Assembly: GCA_902765655.1 (NCBI GenBank)
Contig: CACXAK010000044.1
Location: forward strand, 1-8,003
Direction: 5' to 3'
Length of the DNA stretch: 8,003 nt
Source: an uncultured bacterium
GTDB taxonomy: Bacteria; Cyanobacteriota; Vampirovibrionia; Gastranaerophilales; Gastranaerophilaceae
Positions 1 through 5,868 of the stretch are shown here, piece by piece. The translations under genes were made by a program, and so were the position numbers. The notes beneath the pieces were generated by a model. That model saw nothing but the letters and a program-made list of their open reading frames with translations. It was not told where the DNA came from and ran no database searches. Position 1 is the first letter of the stretch. Each line of letters starts with the position of its first letter.

Positions 1-2345
1 TCTGTGTCTTCTCCGGGACGAAATTTTGCAACGTACGGGGATGTTTTTAAAAAATCTCTGACGGCTTGTTTCAGTGCGCCTGTGCCGTGTCCGTGAATTA
101 TATAAACGGGCGATAAATTGGCAAGACTTGCTTTATCAAGATAATTTTCAACTTCGTCAAGTGCTTCTTCTACTCTGTAACCTCTTAAATCAAGCTCCTG
201 ACTCATTGCGTATTTGCGAAGTTCAAATTTTTTAAATGATGTACCGGGGATTTGATTTTTCTTCGATGCTTTATAATTATCATCGAGAACTGCGAGTTCA
301 TCCTCCTTGACTTTCATTGTCATATTCCCCATATCAACATTTAGACGTTTATTTTTATCGGGTAGAGAAACAATTTTTACTTTTTGATGAAGATGTTTTA
401 GCATAACTTCATCACCTATAACAACTTTATTCCAGTCAATTTCGATATATTTTTCTTTGTCGGAAACATTGTCGATGTCATTTCTGAAATTCTGTTCGAG
501 TTTTGCAAGTCGGGAATATGCTCTGCGGGCAATTTTTTCGGATTTGTCCTGTCTTAATTCGTCAAGAATTTGTTTGATTTCGGCTCTTGCTTCCATCATT
601 TCCGAGTCAAATTTATTTTTGATGTTTTTAAGAGTTTTTTTCTTATCTTTTTTTACCTGATTAAGATTTTCCTCGTATTCTTTTTTTATTGACAGAGAAT
701 CCTCTTTCAGTTCCTGAGCTTTTTCAAGGTTTTGAGATAATTCCTGATGTGTTTTCTGAAGTTTTTCAACAACGGCTATTGATGGATCTTTTTGGGTCAG
801 CAGTGCATTTTTTGCTTTTTCTGTAATATCCTTATCAAGCCCTAAATTTGAAGCGATTGAGATTGCATTACTAAGTCCGGGGATTCCTATTAAAAGTTTG
901 TATGTTGGCTGAAGAGTTTCGGTGTTAAATTCAACAGAGGCATTTTTGAAAAACGGATTGGCAAATTCAAGTGCCTTCAATTCTCCATAGTGCGTTGTAA
1001 TCACGCCGGATACTTTTTTCTGTGCAAGCTTATTAAGTATTTCCCGAGCCAAAACGGCACCTTCAACCGGATCAGTACCTGCACAAATTTCGTCTAAAAG
1101 TACAAATGAATCCTCATTACTCTCTTTTAGAATTTCAATGATATTAGTCATGTGAGATGAAAATGTTGAAAGACTTTCCAAAATACTTTGACTGTCACCT
1201 ATGTCTGCATAAATATTTTTAAACGGGTATAATTTTGCGTAGGTACATGGTAAAAACATTCCGGCTTTTGCCATTAAAATAAACAAGCCGATCGTTTTGA
1301 GTGTAACAGTTTTTCCGCCTGTGTTTGAGCCCGTGATAATTAGTGCGTTATAGCCGTATTTTTTTCCTGTTTCAAAATTGTTTGGAACAACATCTTCTCC
1401 TTTACTGATAAGCAGAAGCGGGTGTTTCATATTTTCAAAATAAATGTATCCGTGTTCTTGTGTTATTTCCGGTTCAACAGCTTGTAATTTGACGGCATAT
1501 CTTGCTTTTGCAAAATGAAAATCTATTTCTGCCATTATGTTTTCGCAAAAACTCAGTTCTTTAAAATGGCTTTTAACCAAATCTGTCAGTGATACAAGAA
1601 TTTTAATACATTCCTGCCTGATTTTTGCTTTAACTTCTCTGATTTTGTTATTGAGCGGTACGATTTGAGCCGGCTCTATGTAAAAAGTTTTTGCACTTGA
1701 TGATACGTCATGTACAATACCGGGAATTTTATTTTTATTTGATGCAATTACCTGAAAAACTATTCGCTCATCTCGTTGAGTATAAATATTTTCCTGAAGA
1801 TATTTGGAAAAATTCGGATTGCTTAGCAGGGAATTGACTGTATCTCGAAGATTTTGTTCTGTATCTCTTAGTGATGAATATAAACCTTTTAATTCCGCAG
1901 TTGCATTCTGTTTAATTCTTAAATTTTCGTCAAATGTTTCAAAAATTTTATCTTCTGTTTCTTTGTCAGATATAAGATTTTCGACTTTTTCTTTTAATAA
2001 ATAATCATCTTTCGAATTGTCAATAATAAATCTTTTCAGCAACCTTGCTGATTTCATTGTTTTTGCTATATCAAAAAGTTCCTGTTCTTCAAGGTACGAT
2101 AAAGATGCATTTGCTTGAATTTTTCCCATATCCGCAATAAATTCAACAGGCGTTTCTTTTGCCATATCAAGAATTTTTTTTGCTTCTCTTGTCAATTCAA
2201 TTTGTTCTTTAATCTTGTCAGTGTCGTTGTATACAGGCATAGTAAGGCAAAGATTTTCACTCTGCCAAAATTTCGCAAATTTGGACAATTCAGTTTTAAT
2301 CTTATCAAATTCTAATGATTCGTATGTTTTGTAAGTGATATTCAT
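1..2345 (-). CDS. mutS2: MutS2 (ATPase with C-terminal Smr nuclease domain), 3' end cut by window edge
   Basis: MutS-family ATPase lacking the mismatch-recognition domains. In B. subtilis the family splits collided ribosomes; in other bacteria it limits homologous recombination. I read an open frame of 781 codons from the ATG at 2345 to the window edge; the family is usually about 780-790 aa, so only the extreme C-terminus is missing. In order it shows an N-terminal lever/clamp region (about 1-320), Walker A GSNTGGKT (339-346, Lys345), Walker B with LLDE (Asp418-Glu419) followed by the ABC-like signature region, and a charged coiled coil (about 510-625). A KOW-like segment follows (about 640-690), then an Smr domain with LDLRG (718-722) and HGHGTG (751-756). 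The Smr nuclease motifs look intact. The start 'MNITYKTYESLEFDKI' suits the family, but no Shine-Dalgarno precedes it and a -10-like box lies 6 nt upstream, suggesting a leaderless mRNA. It is divergent from fabI. Identity is secure from motif order. Confidence 0.96.
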   Translation of the reverse strand, partial: MNITYKTYESLEFDKIKTELSKFAKFWQSENLCLTMPVYNDTDKIKEQIELTREAKKILDMAKETPVEFIADMGKIQANASLSYLEEQELFDIAKTMKSARLLKRFIIDNSKDDYLLKEKVENLISDKETEDKIFETFDENLRIKQNATAELKGLYSSLRDTEQNLRDTVNSLLSNPNFSKYLQENIYTQRDERIVFQVIASNKNKIPGIVHDVSSSAKTFYIEPAQIVPLNNKIREVKAKIRQECIKILVSLTDLVKSHFKELSFCENIMAEIDFHFAKARYAVKLQAVEPEITQEHGYIYFENMKHPLLLISKGEDVVPNNFETGKKYGYNALIITGSNTGGKTVTLKTIGLFILMAKAGMFLPCTYAKLYPFKNIYADIGDSQSILESLSTFSSHMTNIIEILKESNEDSFVLLDEICAGTDPVEGAVLAREILNKLAQKKVSGVITTHYGELKALEFANPFFKNASVEFNTETLQPTYKLLIGIPGLSNAISIASNLGLDKDITEKAKNALLTQKDPSIAVVEKLQKTHQELSQNLEKAQELKEDSLSIKKEYEENLNQVKKDKKKTLKNIKNKFDSEMMEARAEIKQILDELRQDKSEKIARRAYSRLAKLEQNFRNDIDNVSDKEKYIEIDWNKVVIGDEVMLKHLHQKVKIVSLPDKNKRLNVDMGNMTMKVKEDELAVLDDNYKASKKNQIPGTSFKKFELRKYAMSQELDLRGYRVEEALDEVENYLDKASLANLSPVYIIHGHGTGALKQAVRDFLKTSPYVAKFRPGEDT

Positions 2346-2351
2346 AAAAGA

Positions 2352-2362
2352 ATTGTACTATA
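2352..2362 (-). promoter_or_regulatory. Probable mutS2 promoter -10 region (TACAAT, overlapped by TATAGT)
   Basis: On the minus strand the sequence reads TATAGTACAATTCTTTTATG. TACAAT (2357-2352) is separated from the mutS2 ATG by exactly 6 nt (TCTTTT), so transcription would start at or next to the start codon. The overlapping TATAGT (2362-2357) would give a leader of only about 4-5 nt. No Shine-Dalgarno and no clear -35 hexamer is visible. The expected -35 position overlaps the fabI -35 on the other strand. Confidence 0.5.
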
Positions 2363-2376
2363 AAAACACGTCTGAT

Positions 2377-2405
2377 TTGATTTCATTTTTTCTTTTTGGT
2401 AATAT
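2377..2405 (+). promoter_or_regulatory. Probable sigma-70-type promoter of fabI with extended -10
   Basis: A TTGATT -35 (2377-2382), a 17-nt spacer and a TAATAT -10 (2400-2405) preceded by TGG give an extended -10 (TGnTAATAT). This predicts a start near 2412 and a leader of about 28 nt, which carries the fabI ribosome binding site. I saw no convincing operator palindrome. Confidence 0.6.
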
Positions 2406-2424
2406 TATTCAGTAATCAGAAATT

Positions 2425-2430
2425 AGGGAG
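2425..2430 (+). promoter_or_regulatory. fabI Shine-Dalgarno
   Basis: AGGGAG lies 9 nt before the ATG at 2440 and fixes that start. It contrasts with the neighbouring mutS2 and uvrC starts, which have no such site. Confidence 0.75.
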
Positions 2431-2439
2431 AACTTAAAA

Positions 2440-3249
2440 ATGGATTTGATGAAAGGTAAAAAAGGTTTAATTTTTGGGGTAAGTAATACTCACGGTATCG
2501 CTTACGGTATAGCAAAAGAAATTTATGAAGCAGGTGGTGAAATCGCTTTCACATATGCTAATGAGGCAATGGAAAAACGCGTAAGACCGATTGCTGAAAG
2601 CTTTGGCGCAAAAATTATTATGGAATGTGATGTTACAAAAGAAGAAGATGTAAAAAAAGTTTTTGACGAATGCGAAAAAGTATACGGCAAATTAGATTTT
2701 GTTGTTCACGCTGTTGCATTTGCTAATAAAGAAGACTTAACAGGCAGATTTATTGATACAACAAAAGCCGGCTGGGATTTAGCATTGGGAATCAGTGCTT
2801 ATTCTTTGGTTACTGTTTGTAAATATGCTGAAAATGTTATGGCTGAAGGTGGTTCAATTTTTGCTATGACATATTTGGGTTCAATACTTTCTGTTCCCGG
2901 CTACAATGTAATGGGTGTTGCTAAAGCGGCTTTGGAATCTTCAATGAGATTCTTATCTGTTGACTTAGGTAAAAGAGGTGTAAGAGTAAACTGCCTATCA
3001 GCAGGCCCTGTAAAAACTCTTGCAGCAATGGGTATCGGCGGATTTTCAAAAATGCTTAAAGCTGCAGTTGCAAGAGCACCTTTAGGAAGAAACGTTGCAT
3101 TGGAAGATGTTGGTAAAGCTGGCTTATTCTTAGCTTCTGACTTATCATCAGGGATGACAGGTGAAGTTATTTATGCTGATTGCGGATGCCACAGCGCATA
3201 TGCTTCAGCTGAAGAAATGGATATTCTTTCAAATAATTTGGAATTATAA
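2440..3249 (+). CDS. fabI: Enoyl-[acyl-carrier-protein] reductase (NADH), FabI type
   Basis: Cytoplasmic short-chain dehydrogenase that reduces trans-2-enoyl-ACP to acyl-ACP, the last step of each fatty-acid elongation cycle. The 269-aa protein has the usual FabI length. It shows the FabI-type cofactor loop GVSNTHGIAYGIA (13-25) rather than the GxxxGxG of classical SDRs. An acidic residue pair region follows beta-3 (CDV, 63-65), then HAVAFA (90-95). The catalytic Tyr-x6-Lys is Tyr155 and Lys162 (GYNVMGVAK), with the second FabI tyrosine at Tyr145. RVNCLSAGPVKTLAAMGI (182-199) and GGF(S) match the substrate-loop region. Residues equivalent to E. coli Met159 and Phe203 are kept (Met158, Phe202). 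The C-terminus (about 247-269) is atypical, with DCGCH where many FabI have a DGGY-like sequence. It has its own promoter and terminator, so it is probably monocistronic and is not part of a fab cluster. Confidence 0.96.
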   Translation: MDLMKGKKGLIFGVSNTHGIAYGIAKEIYEAGGEIAFTYANEAMEKRVRPIAESFGAKIIMECDVTKEEDVKKVFDECEKVYGKLDFVVHAVAFANKEDLTGRFIDTTKAGWDLALGISAYSLVTVCKYAENVMAEGGSIFAMTYLGSILSVPGYNVMGVAKAALESSMRFLSVDLGKRGVRVNCLSAGPVKTLAAMGIGGFSKMLKAAVARAPLGRNVALEDVGKAGLFLASDLSSGMTGEVIYADCGCHSAYASAEEMDILSNNLEL

Positions 3250-3267
3250 TATTGTATAGTTAAATTA

Positions 3268-3305
3268 AAAAACGGCTTCAGGATTTACTTTTTGGAGCCG
3301 TTTTT
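3268..3305 (+). terminator. Rho-independent terminator of fabI
   Basis: A 12-bp stem pairs AAAAACGGCTTC (3268-3279) with GGAGCCGTTTTT (3294-3305), with one T-G wobble and a 14-nt loop. The 3' arm runs into a T tract. It begins 18 nt after the fabI stop codon. The A-rich 5' arm means it could also work in reverse, but no minus-strand gene approaches it here. Confidence 0.88.
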
Positions 3306-3337
3306 GTATCGTTTTTGTATATATAAGAGCGCAAAAA

Positions 3338-3347
3338 TTTTTTTTTT
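3338..3347 (+). repeat. Homopolymeric T10 tract upstream of the small HTH gene
   Basis: Ten consecutive T residues are followed by G and then six T. The tract lies 6 nt upstream of a TATAAT box (3354-3359), so it occupies the spacer region of the presumed promoter, where length changes could alter promoter strength. Confidence 0.9.
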
Positions 3348-3353
3348 GTTTTT

Positions 3354-3359
3354 TATAAT
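3354..3359 (+). promoter_or_regulatory. Possible -10 box of the small HTH gene
   Basis: A perfect TATAAT lies only 4 nt before the ATG at 3364, and no Shine-Dalgarno is present. If used, transcription would start at or just inside the start codon. The spacing is a little short for a normal discriminator, so this is weaker than the uvrC case. No clear -35 is present. Confidence 0.4.
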
Positions 3360-3363
3360 CAAT

Positions 3364-3615
3364 ATGAAAATACAACATATTAATAATATATATTTTTCAG
3401 GTAAAGCAAAATATCCGTTGCTGTCCAAAAATGACCTTTTAACAAAAATTCAGCAAGGGTATACGCATAATGAAATAGCTGCAATGTATGACGTGCCGAA
3501 GCATGTCGTTACTCGTTCTCTGAAAACTTATTTTATAGAAGCAAAAAAAATAAAACATAGCGAAAGGCGTATAAAAACTCTTAATCATGAATCAGATAAA
3601 AATAAAAATTTGTGA
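3364..3615 (+). CDS. Small predicted helix-turn-helix protein, 83 aa
   Basis: I do not recognise a named family. I chose the ATG at 3364 because the longer in-frame version would begin with TTG inside the fabI terminator stem (3292) and add a Phe-rich leader unlike a protein N-terminus. The start 'MKIQHINNIYFSGKAKY' is followed by a predicted helix (about 20-31) and GYTHNEIAAMYDVPKHVVTR (32-51). That segment has the pattern of a resolvase- or sigma-like helix-turn-helix: a first helix around NEIAAMY, a turn at DVP and a recognition helix KHVVTRSL. The tail (about 60-83) is rich in Lys and Arg. A small DNA-binding protein is likely; its target is unknown. It lies between the fabI terminator and the uvrC promoter, so it is probably monocistronic. 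The N-terminal I-x-F-x-G-K segment resembles one I recall from Gastranaerophilales proteins, but I cannot check this here. Confidence 0.72.
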   Translation: MKIQHINNIYFSGKAKYPLLSKNDLLTKIQQGYTHNEIAAMYDVPKHVVTRSLKTYFIEAKKIKHSERRIKTLNHESDKNKNL

Positions 3616-3672
3616 TTTATTTGTTTTTGAGCATTTATAAATTAATTTTGGACATAAATTTTTTTACTAATA

Positions 3673-3681
3673 TGTTATAAT
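3673..3681 (+). promoter_or_regulatory. Extended -10 promoter of uvrC, predicted leaderless start
   Basis: TGTTATAAT is a perfect extended -10 (TGn plus TATAAT at 3676-3681). It is followed by 6 nt (acctat) and then the uvrC ATG at 3688, so the expected +1 is the A of the start codon. No Shine-Dalgarno exists. The upstream TTGGAC (3648-3653) is too far away (22-nt spacer) to be a standard -35, but an extended -10 can do without one. Confidence 0.7.
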
Positions 3682-3687
3682 ACCTAT

Positions 3688-5355
3688 ATGAATGACAAAC
3701 TCAAAGAAAGTTTAAAAATGCTGCCTGAGCTACCGGGGTGTTATATTTATTACAACTCGGATAATGAAATTATTTATGTAGGGAAAGCAAAAATTTTAAA
3801 ACGCAGGGTAAAATCGTATTTTAACCGCAAACATGACAGTGTTAAAGTTAATGTTTTGGTTTCTCAGATTGATCATTTGGAATATATAATTACAAATTCC
3901 GAAGTTGAGGCGCTGATTTTAGAAAGTCATTTAATAAAAAAACATAAACCAAAATACAATATTTTACTTAAAGACGATAAAAAATATCCGTATTTTTTGA
4001 TTACCGATGAGGATTTCCCGCGTATTCTGATTGTGCGTAAACGTAATATAAATAAGCTAAAAGGCAGATATTACGGCCCTTATACCAATATAGGGGCAAT
4101 GCACTCAACTTTGGATTTCTTGAAAAAAATTTTTCCGTTGAAGCAGTGCAAAACTCCACGTTTTAAATCCCGTCCCTGTCTTTATTATTCAATAGGGAAA
4201 TGTCTTGCGCCTTGTCAGGGTTTGGTTTCAAGTGAGGAATATAAGGCAGTTGTTTCTCAGGCGGAACTCTTTTTGTCAGGGAAACAATCCGAACTTATGA
4301 AACAACTTATGGCGCAAATTCAGAAATACTCGGATTCTTTACAGTTTGAAAAAGCCGCACGCCTCAGGGATAGTTATTTAGACTTACAAAAAACATTGGA
4401 AAAACAAAAGGTTGTATATGAAAATACAAAGCTGAACGAAGATGTAATCTCTCTTGCTCATGAAGACGGGATATTAGTTATAGTGATAATGATGATTAGA
4501 GAAGGACGTCTTATTGATAAAAAAGATTTCACTTTTGATGTTGAAGAAGAAGACAAAATTGAATATTTTGAAACATTTTTCAAAGAATACTATAATACAT
4601 TATCTTTAGAATTCCCTGACAGAATTGTTTCAGATGTATTGGAGCAAGTCGGAAATAAATCTCTTTATGAAAAATGGCTTAATATAATTTCAGGGAAAAA
4701 TGTTAAAATAAGCTACGGTAAATCCGCTCAGGGTAAAGAACTCCAAAAGCTTGCGGATAAAAATGCGCTTGTAATATTAAATAATGCAAAACTTTCAAAA
4801 ATGTCTAAAATTAATGAAGATTTTAATCAAATCGGGTCATTTTTGAAGGAAAAATTAAAGCTTAACAATTTCCCGTATCGTATGGAATGTTATGATATTT
4901 CGCATATTCAGGGTACAAATACTGTTGCTTCAATGGTTACGTTTATAAACGGTTTGAGTAAAAAATCAGAATACAGAAAATTTAAAATTAAATCGACTGA
5001 AGGTAAACCTGATGATTTTCTTTCTATGAAGGAAGTTTTGACTCGGCGTCTGTCAAGGTTAGGTGAAAAGGGCTGGGATAAGCCGGATTTAATCATAATC
5101 GACGGAGGTAAGGGCCAACTTTCAAGCGTAATGAGGGTTGTTGAGGATATGGGGATTGAGGGAATCGATTTTGTATCACTTGCAAAGCGTCAGGAAGAAG
5201 TATTTTTGCCTCATAAATCAAAATCCATATTGCTTCCGAGAGAATCAAGCGCATTATTTTTAATCCAGAGAATACGTGACGAGGCACACAGATTTGCTAT
5301 TACTTATCACAGGAATTTACGCAGTAAAAACAGTATAAAAGATAAAACTACGTAA
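3688..5355 (+). CDS. uvrC: UvrABC system protein C, lacking the C-terminal (HhH)2 domain
   Basis: Incision subunit of nucleotide excision repair; it cuts 3' and then 5' of the lesion in the UvrB-DNA complex. The 555-aa protein begins with a GIY-YIG nuclease domain: GCYIYY (17-22), IIYVGKAK (28-35), Arg40 and Glu79. Four cysteines (154, 164, 172, 176) match the ligand pattern of the UvrC [4Fe-4S] cluster. A UVR domain for UvrB contact follows (about 202-237). The RNase H-like 5' nuclease domain has Asp403 (CYDISH), Asp472 (IIIDGGKGQ) and His534 (DEAHRF). The protein stops 21 residues after that histidine, whereas E. coli and T. maritima UvrC continue for about 70 residues through a tandem helix-hairpin-helix. 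The start matches the family N-terminus (MNDKLKESLKMLPELPGCY). The stop overlaps the convergent gene by 8 bp. Identity is certain. Confidence 0.97.
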   Translation: MNDKLKESLKMLPELPGCYIYYNSDNEIIYVGKAKILKRRVKSYFNRKHDSVKVNVLVSQIDHLEYIITNSEVEALILESHLIKKHKPKYNILLKDDKKYPYFLITDEDFPRILIVRKRNINKLKGRYYGPYTNIGAMHSTLDFLKKIFPLKQCKTPRFKSRPCLYYSIGKCLAPCQGLVSSEEYKAVVSQAELFLSGKQSELMKQLMAQIQKYSDSLQFEKAARLRDSYLDLQKTLEKQKVVYENTKLNEDVISLAHEDGILVIVIMMIREGRLIDKKDFTFDVEEEDKIEYFETFFKEYYNTLSLEFPDRIVSDVLEQVGNKSLYEKWLNIISGKNVKISYGKSAQGKELQKLADKNALVILNNAKLSKMSKINEDFNQIGSFLKEKLKLNNFPYRMECYDISHIQGTNTVASMVTFINGLSKKSEYRKFKIKSTEGKPDDFLSMKEVLTRRLSRLGEKGWDKPDLIIIDGGKGQLSSVMRVVEDMGIEGIDFVSLAKRQEEVFLPHKSKSILLPRESSALFLIQRIRDEAHRFAITYHRNLRSKNSIKDKTT

Positions 5356-5857
5356 GTTTGCGTCTTGTAGATTTGAGAAAATCTTTAAGTTCATTTTTAA
5401 TTTGTTTTTTTCGTTCTTCTGTTACAACTTTCTTATTATGGCCTACTGCTGCTCTGGCTTCGTAAACTCTTTTAATTTTACCGTTTGCATCAATTTCAAT
5501 TGCGTAGTCATCGGATTCGTTGTGACGTCCGTCTGTTGTCAGGTTCTCACGGAAGTTTAAATATATATCTTTCAATTCAGAAATAACATTATTATTCCCC
5601 AGCCATTTGTGGACAAATTTTTCATCCGGGCCAAGTCCCCCATCTGTCCTTATAACGGTTCTTATATTATATATTGCTTCTGACATTCCGATACGGATTA
5701 TTATATGCGGGAATCTTACGGTTTCATCCATTGCTAATTTTAAATTGTTGTATTTTGCCATATTAAAATTTATGGCATTCCCGCTGCGGGTATCCATTTG
5801 CATTTCAACAATAAAATTTTGTAACTTGTTGGCCATCTCGTTTAACGTTGTTGGCAT
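5348..5857 (-). CDS. Uncharacterised 169-aa protein, last gene of the minus-strand operon
   Basis: I do not recognise the family. The protein appears soluble: no signal peptide or membrane segment is visible. An alpha-helical N-terminus (about 5-20) leads to a mixed region with HIIIRIGMSEAIYNI (51-65), then a Gly-rich loop TDGGLGPDEKFVHKWLG (71-87). An acidic stretch with alternating residues follows (DDYAIEIDANGKIKRVYEA, 116-134), which looks like beta-strands. The tail is strongly basic (about 142-168). It is preceded by a strong Shine-Dalgarno, and only 9 nt separate it from the UPF0210 stop, so it is surely co-transcribed. It is not the small ACT-domain UPF0237 protein that often accompanies UPF0210. 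The stop TAG lies inside the last codons of uvrC on the other strand. The coherent frame and good ribosome binding site support a real gene. Confidence 0.85.
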   Translation of the reverse strand: MPTTLNEMANKLQNFIVEMQMDTRSGNAINFNMAKYNNLKLAMDETVRFPHIIIRIGMSEAIYNIRTVIRTDGGLGPDEKFVHKWLGNNNVISELKDIYLNFRENLTTDGRHNESDDYAIEIDANGKIKRVYEARAAVGHNKKVVTEERKKQIKNELKDFLKSTRRKLT

Positions 5858-5860
5858 TTA

Positions 5861-5868
5861 TCCTCCCT
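5861..5868 (-). promoter_or_regulatory. Shine-Dalgarno of the 169-aa gene, overlapping the upstream stop
   Basis: Minus-strand AGGGAGGA ends 3 nt before the ATG at 5857. Its first AG is part of the TAG stop of the UPF0210 gene (5869-5867), so termination and initiation are physically linked. The next in-frame ATG is 21 nt further on and too distant for this site. Confidence 0.8.

Noticed and set aside
457..2315. Short plus-strand open frames within the mutS2 region
   Set aside because: The minus-strand MutS2 frame is continuous with all family motifs, so these are shadows rich in Phe and Ser.
2370..2390. FabT- or FapR-like operator in the fabI promoter
   Set aside because: TGATTTGATTTCA is only partly palindromic and does not match a known fatty-acid regulator site well enough.
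3292..3363. N-terminal extension of the small HTH gene from a TTG at 3292
   Set aside because: The codon lies within the fabI terminator stem, there is no ribosome binding site, and the added residues look like translated T-rich leader.
3648..3654. TTGGACA as the -35 of uvrC
   Set aside because: It is 21-22 nt from the TATAAT box, too long for a sigma-70-type spacer; the extended -10 explains the promoter without it.
4908..5287. Two minus-strand open frames inside uvrC
   Set aside because: They overlap the conserved UvrC nuclease domain and have no start signals.
5369..5384. Hairpin AGATTT-gaga-AAATCT just past the uvrC stop as a terminator
   Set aside because: The stem is only 6 bp and AT-rich, no T tract follows directly, and it lies inside the coding region of the convergent gene.
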